From: DATGZX01 sp035296965
GTDB taxonomy: Bacteria > Planctomycetota > Planctomycetia > Gemmatales > Gemmataceae
Length of the DNA: 12,070 bases
Assembly: GCA_035296965.1 (NCBI GenBank)
Contig: DATGZX010000318.1
Location: forward strand, 1-12,070
Direction: 5' to 3'
Part shown: positions 1-6,337 of the stretch, one piece after another
Layout of the letters: every line of letters begins with the position of its first letter
Position numbering within the stretch: position 1 is the stretch's first letter
Notes under the pieces: model-generated
Told to the model about the DNA's origin: nothing
Database searches by the model: none
Seen by the model: only the letters and a program-made list of their open reading frames with translations
Translations under genes and position numbers: made by a program

Positions 1-29
1 GCCTGCTGGCCCGCTTGATAGAGTGAGGT

Positions 30-50
30 TTTCCCGGAAAAACCGGGAAA
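30..50. repeat. Perfect 8-bp hairpin
   Basis: TTTCCCGG, a five-A loop, then CCGGGAAA form a perfect inverted repeat. It has the shape of a terminator stem, but neither strand carries a proper T-tract after the stem: the plus strand continues AAATAA and the minus strand AAAACC. I therefore call it only a hairpin. A second, smaller inverted repeat lies about 30 bases downstream. Confidence 0.5.
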
Positions 51-218
51 TAATCGCCAGTGCGGCATTTGTAGAAGTTCATTCTATGAACAAGAAAGTT
101 CTCCGCAAGTGGCATAGAACTTCAGCGGAAAGACACTAAAGGTTTCTATTCTATCCCTGCCCGGCTTGCGCAGCCCACTCCTGTCTCTACCATGAAGAGT
201 CCAGTGAAGGTAAAGAGG

Positions 219-335
219 TCACGGCGGGCGCGGCCAATCCGTTATGGCCGTCCCGAAGGGGGTCATTATCGCCAGGAGTAGCGCGCACGCAAGCAGGAAG
301 CACCTCCGGCTCATGAACTTCGCCATGCCGATCAT
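219..335 (-). pseudogene. Possible truncated 5' end of a secreted protein gene
   Basis: An ATG at 335 opens a 38-codon frame ending in TGA at 219-221. It reads as a classical export signal: basic residues (M-S-R-R), a hydrophobic core (CFLLACALLLAIM) and a small-residue region (TPFGTA), followed by I-T-D-W-P-R and then a stop. In planctomycetes a mature start reading D-W-P-R/Q-F-R-G-P-N is typical of secreted PQQ-like beta-propeller (BamB-like) proteins. Here the match breaks immediately after D-W-P-R. The simplest reading is the surviving start of such a gene, cut off by a deletion or frameshift. It could instead be a small secreted peptide or chance. The ATG overlaps the stop of another unsupported frame, which adds nothing. 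Confidence 0.3.
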
Positions 336-603
336 CTGCTACCTCGTTTCGTCCGCAGTTTGCTACTGAGCTTCTCTCCACGCTCCACAGGCTTGGGAAC
401 CCGGCGGCGGTTGCCGAGTGATTCCCAGACGGCCCGGAACTTGAGAAGCGGATAAATGGTGTCAGGGCTAAATGGTGCCAGTTCACTTTTCTGCTTGCAG
501 GGCTGAGCGGCAGAATGCAATAAAATGAACCTATTTCCCCTGTGAGTGAAGGTGCAGTGTTCTTTGCGGGGGGCCGTCCCAGGCAATATCATTTGACGGC
601 GAT

Positions 604-1065
604 TCAGGGCGTGCCGGGTTGCGGCAGGGCAAGGGCGCGCAACTCGCGGAGAAGATCCACCTCGTTGAAGATGCGGAGACCGTATGCGGCACAGCCAGCC
701 TTGATCGACGGATGAAATAGGTGTCGATCACGTGTGCAGATCGCGTCGCCCTGTCCCGCGACTGCCGTCGCGATGACCAGGTCATCGTCCGGATCCTGTG
801 TCTGGATTGGTGCGGGCGAGGCCGGAGCCACGATCAGGGCACCCGTTTGGACGGAGTGAAGGAATCCCTGAATGCCCGCGTCGTCGAGGCCGTGCAACGC
901 GCGGAGGCGCGGGTACTGAAGGATGCGGGCCAACTCCGTAAGGAGGGCGATTGCAGTAATGAGGGTGTGGGGCGCGGATGTGAGCAGGAGCAGCACTTCC
1001 CGCGCAGCGCTCGATTTGCCGGGGGTGGCGCGTGCAAGTACGTTACTGTCGATAACGACGCGCAT
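604..1065 (-). CDS. PIN-domain ribonuclease toxin (putative)
   Basis: This 153-residue protein matches the PIN-domain toxin type (COG1569-like, usual length about 130-160). Acidic residues that would bind Mg2+ are visible in order: D6 in the opening V-V-I-D-S-N-V-L, E45 in L-L-T-E-L-A, the D93-D95 cluster in D-P-D-D-D-L-V-I-A-T-A, and D113 in C-T-R-D. PIN toxins of type II systems cleave RNA and are held inactive by a partner protein. The gene directly upstream ends in TAA, whose last base but one overlaps this ATG (TAATG), so translation is probably coupled. An AAAGGA Shine-Dalgarno sits just before the start. The family call is firm; the RNA target is unknown and toxicity is inferred from family and gene order. 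Confidence 0.85.
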   Translation of the reverse strand: MRVVIDSNVLARATPGKSSAAREVLLLLTSAPHTLITAIALLTELARILQYPRLRALHGLDDAGIQGFLHSVQTGALIVAPASPAPIQTQDPDDDLVIATAVAGQGDAICTRDRHLFHPSIKAGCAAYGLRIFNEVDLLRELRALALPQPGTP

Positions 1066-1355
1066 TAGTCCTTTCGGGGACGGACATGCTCCATGGCCTC
1101 TTCAATCGCAGCGTCGATCTCTTCGTCGGCAATGCCATGCGCGCGGGCGTAGGCTTCCGTCTTCTGAAAGGTGGCTTCAAGTCCTGTGCGCGCCTTCTGC
1201 CGGGCCGCCTCGTCCGGCTCCATGCCGGGCGAAAGCACCATGATAAAGACCTGCTGGTCTTCCTGGAGCTTTTGGCCGAGGAGGTCTTCAAGCAAGCGTT
1301 TGCCGCTGGCCTGCAAGTTTCTTACGCTCTCGACGGCGATAGGAGATTGTTCCAT
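1065..1355 (-). CDS. Putative antitoxin partner of the PIN protein
   Basis: This 96-residue, acidic, apparently helical protein precedes the PIN gene and shares one base with it. It ends in a charged helix (E-E-I-D-A-A-I-E-E-A-M) followed by a basic R-P-R-K-D tail. I see no ribbon-helix-helix, AbrB or HTH motif that I can name, so its role rests on position, size and charge. Antitoxins usually come first in such pairs, as here. The ATG at 1355 is the only good start and is preceded by AGGGAC. By analogy it should bind and block the PIN active site, and may repress its own promoter, but no DNA-binding domain is evident. It could also be an unrelated small protein. Confidence 0.65.
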   Translation of the reverse strand: MEQSPIAVESVRNLQASGKRLLEDLLGQKLQEDQQVFIMVLSPGMEPDEAARQKARTGLEATFQKTEAYARAHGIADEEIDAAIEEAMEHVRPRKD

Positions 1356-1361
1356 GTCCCT

Positions 1362-1390
1362 ATTGTACCCCTAGGTCGCGCAAGAAGGAA
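1362..1390 (-). promoter_or_regulatory. Candidate promoter of the toxin-antitoxin pair
   Basis: On the minus strand a TACAAT hexamer (1362-1367) fits a sigma-70 -10 box. Seventeen bases upstream lies TTCCTT (1385-1390), a poor -35 box. The -10 box ends 6 bases before the ATG, so transcription would begin at or next to the start codon, giving a leaderless or nearly leaderless message. The -10 match is good, the -35 weak, and one hexamer match arises easily by chance. Confidence 0.3.
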
Positions 1391-1471
1391 CGGGGTTTGC
1401 CGCCTTTTCAGAAAATCGCTTAGCTGTCTGCAATACACCGGCAGGCTGGCTGGTGTTCTTGGCCGCGCGGA

Positions 1472-1567
1472 GCACCAGAGGCGGCGGCGTTGGCAGAAGT
1501 GGACTACGGAGATGACAAGGAACTTACGGGCTTTGACGCGTTCAGTGAGGAAGAAGGCGATGACTAA
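1472..1567 (+). pseudogene. Probable decayed C-terminal gene fragment
   Basis: This plus-strand frame ends in two tandem TAA stops and encodes a tail that looks selected rather than random: A-L-A-E-V-D-Y-G-D-D-K-E-L-T-G-F-D-A-F, then an acidic run E-E-E-G-D-D. Such a D/E-rich ending, with K/P-E-L-T-x-F before it, reminds me of C-termini of small antitoxin-like proteins in planctomycetes and cyanobacteria. Upstream of 1472 the frame turns to implausible residues and meets a stop at 1421-1423, so no start or domain remains. The repeat element starts 1-2 bases after the first stop codon. I read it as the remnant of a small gene, but a 31-residue fragment cannot prove this. Confidence 0.3.
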
Positions 1568-1568
1568 T

Positions 1569-1716
1569 AAGGCGAGCGGCAGGTCATAATCTCCCCTCGC
1601 CCCGCCTCGGGGGAGAGGGGTTAGGGGACGAACGATCCCCGGCCAGGGCCCCTCACCCCCGACCCCTCTCCCCGGAGTACCGGGGCGAGGGGAGAACAAT
1701 TGCTGCCGTTCGCCTT
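1569..1716. repeat. MITE-like GC-rich palindromic element, copy 1
   Basis: This 148-bp non-coding element has terminal inverted repeats (AAGGCGAGCGGCAG at the left, CTGCCGTTCGCCTT at the right, one mismatch). Inside are two GC-rich stem-loops built from CCCCTC/GAGGGG arms. The ends are flanked by T-A on both sides, which could be a TA target duplication, though copy 2 does not show it. It is the same element as at 8882-9028 in reverse orientation: 47 consecutive bases (1662-1708) are identical to the complement of 8889-8935. It ends 8 bp after the last operon gene stops, so in RNA its hairpins could help end transcription or protect the 3' end. It encodes no transposase and would have to be moved in trans. 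Confidence 0.8.
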
Positions 1717-1724
1717 ACAATTTG

Positions 1725-3083
1725 TCAGCCGGTTTCCTGACGCGTCTTGCCGGGCACCAAGCCCAGAAGTGACTGAGGACTTTCGAAGAGCACCGCGCGC
1801 GCAATAGCCAGTGCCTCATCCTGGCTGTACTGCCCCTGTTCCATTCTTTGGGCCAAAACGCTCGCCAGTTGCTTGCGGACCAGGATCGATTTCGCGTAGG
1901 TCCACTCGACGCAGTAAGCATCCGAGAAGAAACCGATTTGCTTGTTCACGGGCAGCATGTCGAGGCGTTCCGCAATGACCTGGCGAATCACATCGGGGAA
2001 GAAGTTGTGCCACCAATATCCTGCGAGACTGAAGTTGGGCAACTCGCGTGCTAGCGTGCAGAGCGATTGATTCGCATGCCGGCTCGAAAGGAAACACTGG
2101 AAGCGAAGTTTCGGATGGCGTTCGATCATTGCCGCCACATGGGCGATCGTCTGCTGAGTTAGCCGGCTGCCGGTTTCGTAGGGCAAGGGCTCGGCTCCGA
2201 AACTGAACTGGAAGACGATTTCGGCGGCGTGCTTTTCCAGGGCGGTCAGGAAAGCTTCATTGATATAGGAGGCGTAAATGTCCCGTTCCGCGGTACCGGC
2301 CTGCGAACGTCGCGCCAGGGCTGCCTCCATTTCCGCTGCGCTGGCCGGGCGAAAGTCGATGTCGGTCGAAATGTGGGTGGCGGTGGACAAGACACTCTTG
2401 TAGGGGATGCTATTGACATAATGAGCTATGGCCGCGTGCACGTCCTCCAGCGTGCGAATCGTGCGCTCCGTGGCTGGCCGGCCTCCACTTCCAATGGGAG
2501 AGGGGCTTTCCGGCGTGCGTCCCCAGCAGCGCTCCAGCTCATAAAGTGCGGTGTCGAATTCGCCCCACTGGCAGCGCGTGAAGAAGCCCCACTCCAGGGC
2601 GTATTGCAGCCGATCATCGTCCGCGCCGCTGCCGCGCCGCGCGATTTCCGTTCCGGTTCGCCGGATCTTCAGGCGGTCAAGAATCGCGTGCTGGCGTGCG
2701 CGATCGTCGGCCCGTTCACGAACGATGGCATCCAAGCGCCGCCAATTCTCCTCGGTGATCGGCTCATGCCAGTCGTAGAGATCCGCGAGGATGAGCCGGA
2801 CGCCCCAGAATGAGCTGGTGTTGCGAATAAAGGGCAAGAAAGGGATGGCCTCGCGAATACGGGACTGGGCTTCCTGCTGGCTCGGCCAGTTGGGGTACTG
2901 CGTGAGGCGTGCTCCGCTGGGACAGCCCGCAGCGTAGAGATCGCTGACGACCATGTGATAGAGGAGGATGTCGTGCAGGCCCCGGGCGCCCAACTTCCCT
3001 CCGACAAGGTGCGTGTGCACGTCGAGGACGGGCACTTCAGCCAGGGCTTCTTCCAGTTCGCAAGCCAGAGTTGTCGTCTTCAT
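1725..3083 (-). CDS. Uronate-isomerase-like amidohydrolase
   Basis: This 452-residue protein belongs to the uronate isomerase (UxaC, COG1904) branch of the amidohydrolase superfamily; UxaC converts D-glucuronate to D-fructuronate and is about 470 residues. Family landmarks are the metal-binding D-V-H-T-H-L (H23, H25), H43 in the L-Y-H-M segment that matches the family's D-H-Y-K-W, the G-Y-W-W-H-N block near 355-360, and S-D-A-Y with the probable beta-8 ligand D388. The beta-5 position, where uronate isomerases read L-H-x-G-A-x-R, instead reads F-S-F-G-A-E-P (about 293-299), so the expected His and Arg are missing. The substrate or reaction is therefore probably not glucuronate isomerisation. 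It is the last gene of the operon; TGATG overlap and an AGGA site couple it to the kinase gene. Confidence 0.75.
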   Translation of the reverse strand: MKTTTLACELEEALAEVPVLDVHTHLVGGKLGARGLHDILLYHMVVSDLYAAGCPSGARLTQYPNWPSQQEAQSRIREAIPFLPFIRNTSSFWGVRLILADLYDWHEPITEENWRRLDAIVRERADDRARQHAILDRLKIRRTGTEIARRGSGADDDRLQYALEWGFFTRCQWGEFDTALYELERCWGRTPESPSPIGSGGRPATERTIRTLEDVHAAIAHYVNSIPYKSVLSTATHISTDIDFRPASAAEMEAALARRSQAGTAERDIYASYINEAFLTALEKHAAEIVFQFSFGAEPLPYETGSRLTQQTIAHVAAMIERHPKLRFQCFLSSRHANQSLCTLARELPNFSLAGYWWHNFFPDVIRQVIAERLDMLPVNKQIGFFSDAYCVEWTYAKSILVRKQLASVLAQRMEQGQYSQDEALAIARAVLFESPQSLLGLVPGKTRQETG

Positions 3084-4000
3084 CAGTCTTGTTCCTGCAA
3101 AAACGCCTCGACGGCCGCGCGCGTCGGGATGCCGCTCTGTCCGCCGCGCTGCGTCGCCTTGAGCGCGGCGGCCGCGGAGGCGAAACGCACGCGCGCTTCC
3201 ATGTCGAGTCCTCGAGCAAGGGCGGACGCGTAAGCTCCATGAAATACATCGCCGCAGCCGGTTGTATCTACCGCGGCTACGGCATAAGCCGGCCGTTGCC
3301 TCGTCAGTGTAGGTTCATCCTTCGACAGAAACCAACAGCCGTCGCTGCCGCATGTGACAATGGTGGCCGGCCGGCCTCTCCAGAGCTGTTTTGCTGCGAC
3401 GGCAGGGCGCGACTCGCCCGTTAGTTTCTCGGCGAATTCCTGCGAGACGATGAGGTGATCAACCAACGCGAGCAGCTCGCCAAATCCTGGCATTTGATCA
3501 CTCTCGAAATCTGCGACTACCGGAATGCCGGCCGCGTGAGCAATTTGAGCGGCACGGGTCATCCCTTCGACGCCGAAATGATCCACGAACAGCACGCGCG
3601 AAGACAGGATGATTTCTTCGTCAGGCCAATCCGCCTGAGCACCGAAGACATTCTCCAGATCGTAGAAAATCGTTCTTGTTCTTCGTGCCTCGTCAACCAC
3701 CACGATGGAGTGAATCGGACGCGCTCCGGCCTGGCGCCGAACCAGTCGGGTGTCGATCCCCTCCGCATGAAGACGGTCCACGACAAATTGCGAAAGATCG
3801 TCCTCGCCAAGGATGCCCGCATAGACGCACTTGGAGCCGAGCCGGGCGGCCGCAACCAGGGCGGTCGCGGTCAGCCCGCCGCACTGCCGTTCGCGCCGTT
3901 GCACGCGCACCTTCGCATCTGCGGCCGGGTAGGCGTCGACATAGAGCAGATCGTCGATCGCGACACAGCCAAGGCCAAGGATGTCAAAGGACTGCTTCAT
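3083..4000 (-). CDS. PfkB-family carbohydrate kinase
   Basis: This 305-residue protein has the ribokinase/PfkB fold and is of normal length. It transfers phosphate from ATP to a sugar or sugar-acid hydroxyl in the cytoplasm. The clearest evidence is the C-terminal signature D-T-T-G-C-G-D-V-F-H-G-A (245-256) with the catalytic base D251 and the anion hole G-C-G. D16 in A-I-D-D-L lies where substrate is usually gripped, and G41-G42 form the di-Gly hinge. The usual Asn after the hinge (G-G-x-N/A-x-N) is replaced in G-G-L-T-A-T-A, so the sugar pocket may be unusual. Only 3 bases separate it from the epimerase gene upstream, and its stop overlaps the next start. It is the only kinase in the operon, so it most likely makes the phosphorylated substrate for the RLP and the epimerase. 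Confidence 0.88.
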   Translation of the reverse strand: MKQSFDILGLGCVAIDDLLYVDAYPAADAKVRVQRRERQCGGLTATALVAAARLGSKCVYAGILGEDDLSQFVVDRLHAEGIDTRLVRRQAGARPIHSIVVVDEARRTRTIFYDLENVFGAQADWPDEEIILSSRVLFVDHFGVEGMTRAAQIAHAAGIPVVADFESDQMPGFGELLALVDHLIVSQEFAEKLTGESRPAVAAKQLWRGRPATIVTCGSDGCWFLSKDEPTLTRQRPAYAVAAVDTTGCGDVFHGAYASALARGLDMEARVRFASAAAALKATQRGGQSGIPTRAAVEAFLQEQD

Positions 4001-4003
4001 GAT

Positions 4004-4645
4004 TTACAAAGACGCAAGCCAGCGGCGCATGGCCGGCGGATCCTCCTTGAACATCAGCGAACCCGGCACGATGTAATCTGCCCCAGCCGCATGGAGCAAC
4101 GGTACGGTCTCGCGCCGGATGCCTCCATCTGCCTCGACCTCCGTCTGCAGGCCTCGTTCGCGGATTGTCTTGCGCGCAGCGCGGATCTTGCCCGGGACCG
4201 AGGCGTCCATCGACGCTCCCTTGATGCCCATGGCCGTGCCGACGATCGTGAGCACATCGAGGGCCTGCCAATGCGGCTCCAACAGATCGAGTGATTCCGT
4301 GAGCAGGAGGGACACGCCGGCTTTCAGGCCCTTGGCCTTGATGGCGGCGAGAACTTTGGCCGGGTCCTTGGCCGCATCGAAACAAAAGATGATCCCGTTC
4401 GCTCCGACCTCCGCGAACGGCTCGATCCAGGCGAGCGGATCGGTAGTCATCAAATGGATCTCGAACGGCACCTTCGTGTGCGGCCGGAGGGCCTTCACCA
4501 GATCGGGAAAGAACAGCATCGTCCGGACGTAGTGGCCGTCGGCCACGTCGAGATGAAATCGCTCCGAATACGGTTCTACGCGTTTCATCTCCGCCGCCAG
4601 GTTGGCCAGGTCGGCAGACCACAGGGATGTCGAGCACTTCAACAT
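4004..4645 (-). CDS. Ribulose-phosphate 3-epimerase-like protein
   Basis: This 213-residue TIM barrel matches the ribulose-phosphate 3-epimerase family (Rpe, about 220 residues), which inverts C3 of ketopentose or ketohexose phosphates through an enediolate. Metal ligands and catalytic residues are kept: H31 and D33 in H-L-D-V-A-D-G, H64 in E-I-H-L-M, and D173 in E-A-D-G-G-I. The phosphate site G-A-D-Y-I-V-P-G-S near 188-196 is present. Two parts differ from housekeeping Rpe: M-D-G becomes A-D-G, and the mobile loop V-N-P-G-F-G-G-Q is replaced by V-G-T-A-M-G-I-K-G (about 135-143). The protein is thus probably an operon-specific paralogue for another ketose phosphate. It starts 13 bases after the hydrolase gene, without a strong Shine-Dalgarno. 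Confidence 0.82.
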   Translation of the reverse strand: MLKCSTSLWSADLANLAAEMKRVEPYSERFHLDVADGHYVRTMLFFPDLVKALRPHTKVPFEIHLMTTDPLAWIEPFAEVGANGIIFCFDAAKDPAKVLAAIKAKGLKAGVSLLLTESLDLLEPHWQALDVLTIVGTAMGIKGASMDASVPGKIRAARKTIRERGLQTEVEADGGIRRETVPLLHAAGADYIVPGSLMFKEDPPAMRRWLASL

Positions 4646-4658
4646 AATGCTTGCCGTT

Positions 4659-5465
4659 CTATGTAAAATGGCGAATCAAGAATGCGCTGATGAAATTTTG
4701 CACGTCGGCGGCATGTCGTTCCTTGCTCACCGACTTGGCGGTCAATTCCCGGAATTCTGCTCCGGCGATGCCGTTTGCCAGGATCTCGCCAAAGGCGAAG
4801 GGATGGATCGGATCGCGGCGATTGGCAAGCACCAGCGTCGGCACGATGATGGCTTTCCATTCCTCGCGGCTCCGGCAGGGTGCATCCTGGGGGACACGTT
4901 CGAGTTTTGCGACCGTCTCCTCTGCCCGCGGATTGTCGAACTGCCCGAGAAGCGAATTGGCGGCATCGGGCGATTCTTCCAAAACCCTCCGGTATTCGCC
5001 AGACTCTTCGAAGGCCTTGCGTCCCGCGCGAGCGCCCCGTTCTCGAATCAACCTGGCAATTTGGGCGTAGAGCCTGGCATTGTCAAGCATGGGCCCGTCT
5101 AGCCAGGCTGGCCTCGACAGTACGATTCCAAGCACGCGCTCGGGGAAACGCAAGGCAAAATTGAGGGCGACGGCAGCTCCCAGGGAGATGCCGCCAACCA
5201 CCACGCGCTCGATGGCCAGATTATCGAGTAAAGCGAGCAAATCATCCGCGAAGCTGGCAATGCCGAGCTTTGCAGGGTCGCCCAGCGGCCTGGTTTCGCC
5301 ATGCCCTCGACAGTCAAACGCGAGCAGCCGAAAACCATGTGGCGGCTGGAAGAGCCCGAACGGCTGTTGTACATCGCCCCCTAGGCCGTGCTGGAAGACG
5401 AAAGGGACTCCTTCTCCCAGATCGCGGTAGTGGAAGCTCAGCCTATCGCGCTGGAAAGAAGGCAT
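4659..5465 (-). CDS. Alpha/beta-fold hydrolase, lactonase-like
   Basis: This 268-residue protein has the alpha/beta-hydrolase layout seen in 3-oxoadipate enol-lactonases and related esterases. The oxyanion-hole motif is H-G-L-G-G (26-30), the nucleophile is S94 in the elbow G-G-I-S-L-G, the acid is probably D218 in N-R-R-D-P-I, and the base is H251 in K-E-R-H-A-A. A helical cap fills about 125-200. There is no signal peptide, so it works in the cytoplasm. Next to a sugar dehydrogenase, opening of a sugar lactone is an attractive role, but ester or C-C bond hydrolysis fits the fold equally well. An AAGGAAAGG site and TGATG overlap with the upstream gene set the start. Confidence 0.82.
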   Translation of the reverse strand: MPSFQRDRLSFHYRDLGEGVPFVFQHGLGGDVQQPFGLFQPPHGFRLLAFDCRGHGETRPLGDPAKLGIASFADDLLALLDNLAIERVVVGGISLGAAVALNFALRFPERVLGIVLSRPAWLDGPMLDNARLYAQIARLIRERGARAGRKAFEESGEYRRVLEESPDAANSLLGQFDNPRAEETVAKLERVPQDAPCRSREEWKAIIVPTLVLANRRDPIHPFAFGEILANGIAGAEFRELTAKSVSKERHAADVQNFISAFLIRHFT

Positions 5466-6337
5466 CAGAGCTGCCTTTCCTTTTGGTCAGCCGGAGCCGT
5501 CGGATGCACACGCTCTAGCTTGCGGCGCAAGAATGATAGGGACTCCGCGACCTGCGTCTCGGCCAGACCGTGCAAGATCAGCGGACCATCGAAGCCGGCG
5601 GCATCGAGCAACGACAGGTAATAATCGTAATCGAGCACTCCCTTCCCCGCCGCCTCGTGGCCAGCTTCACCATCATGGCTTAGATCCTTCGCATGCGCCA
5701 AAACGATGTCTCGCCCCAGCAACTCAAACGCTTCTTCCAGGATTTCTCGCATCCGCGCTAGCTCGCCGGCGTGAAACAAATTGGCGGCATCCATCACGAC
5801 CTTCAGCCGAGGCGAGCCCATCTCGTCCAGCAGCCGGCGGCCCTTCCGTGCCGAGTCCACCACGTTGGCCACTTCCGGTTCAAAGGCGAGCACGACCCCG
5901 GTATCGTCGGCAATCGCTAGCGCTTCTCGGAGCGAGGCCGCCAGGTCCGTCCAGGCATCAACCGAATCATTCTCCGGATGGCGCCGCCACATATCGTTCG
6001 CATCGCGCGTGCCGGTGGAAAGCGTGATAATCTCGGTGCCGAGCCGTTGGCAACTGCCTGCCAGCACACGCAGGCGGCGCAGGCCGTCGCGGCGTTTCAC
6101 AAGATCCGGGTGGATCATATTGAACGTGCCGGAGACCGCCGCCATCGTGATTCCGCGCCTGGCCGTCTGCTGGCGGATCTGATCGGCGAGACCACCGTCG
6201 ATTCTCTCCGGCAAGGAAGGCAGGCCGGCACACGCCATGTTGAATTGCACGCAATCGAAGCCGTGGGCCCAGACGGCATCGAGCGTCTCTTCCAGCGTGG
6301 GGCGCACGAATGTCTTGGCAAAGATCCCAAGACGCAT
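5465..6337 (-). CDS. Sugar phosphate isomerase/epimerase-like TIM barrel
   Basis: This protein of about 290 residues belongs to the xylose-isomerase-like TIM-barrel superfamily (sugar phosphate isomerase/epimerase, COG1082). Candidate metal ligands occur in the expected order: E153 in A-F-E-P-E, D183 in V-V-M-D-A-A-N, and H215 in L-A-H-A-K-D. At the last beta strand, where tagatose/psicose 3-epimerases usually have Glu, the sequence reads L-I-L-H-G-L, with H256. That points to a subfamily with altered metal binding or chemistry. Substrate unknown; keto-sugar or keto-acid isomerisation is the likely type. I chose the ATG at 6337, not the GTG one codon earlier, because AGGGGG lies 6 bases before the ATG. 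The start overlaps the upstream stop as TGATG. Confidence 0.82.
   Translation of the reverse strand: MRLGIFAKTFVRPTLEETLDAVWAHGFDCVQFNMACAGLPSLPERIDGGLADQIRQQTARRGITMAAVSGTFNMIHPDLVKRRDGLRRLRVLAGSCQRLGTEIITLSTGTRDANDMWRRHPENDSVDAWTDLAASLREALAIADDTGVVLAFEPEVANVVDSARKGRRLLDEMGSPRLKVVMDAANLFHAGELARMREILEEAFELLGRDIVLAHAKDLSHDGEAGHEAAGKGVLDYDYYLSLLDAAGFDGPLILHGLAETQVAESLSFLRRKLERVHPTAPADQKERQL

Larger units (their letters stand above)
1..603. other. Left flank without an intact gene
   Basis: I see no complete, recognisable gene in these 603 bases. The two longest minus-strand frames (187-486 and 332-592) have no motif I know and overlap each other, so I treat them as chance or decayed sequence. 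At the edge, two short frames are open to the window boundary: a plus-strand frame ending at the TAA at 137-139 and a minus-strand frame starting at the ATG at 82. Either could be the end or start of a gene outside the window, and nothing in their sequence settles it. The stretch also holds a hairpin (30-50), a short inverted repeat (77-91, GTTCAT-tct-ATGAAC) and a signal-peptide-like fragment (219-335). The mixture suggests a region of gene decay between functional units. Confidence 0.5.

Noticed and set aside
30..50. Rho-independent terminator
   Set aside because: The stem is perfect, but no T-tract follows on either strand.
1322..1699. Minus-strand frame of 125 codons starting with P-R-P-G-T-P-G-R-G
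   Set aside because: Its start is the translation of the palindromic repeat, and its end overlaps the antitoxin gene in another frame. Such repeat-derived frames are common false annotations. The same applies to the frames at 8554-8970 and 8801-9058.
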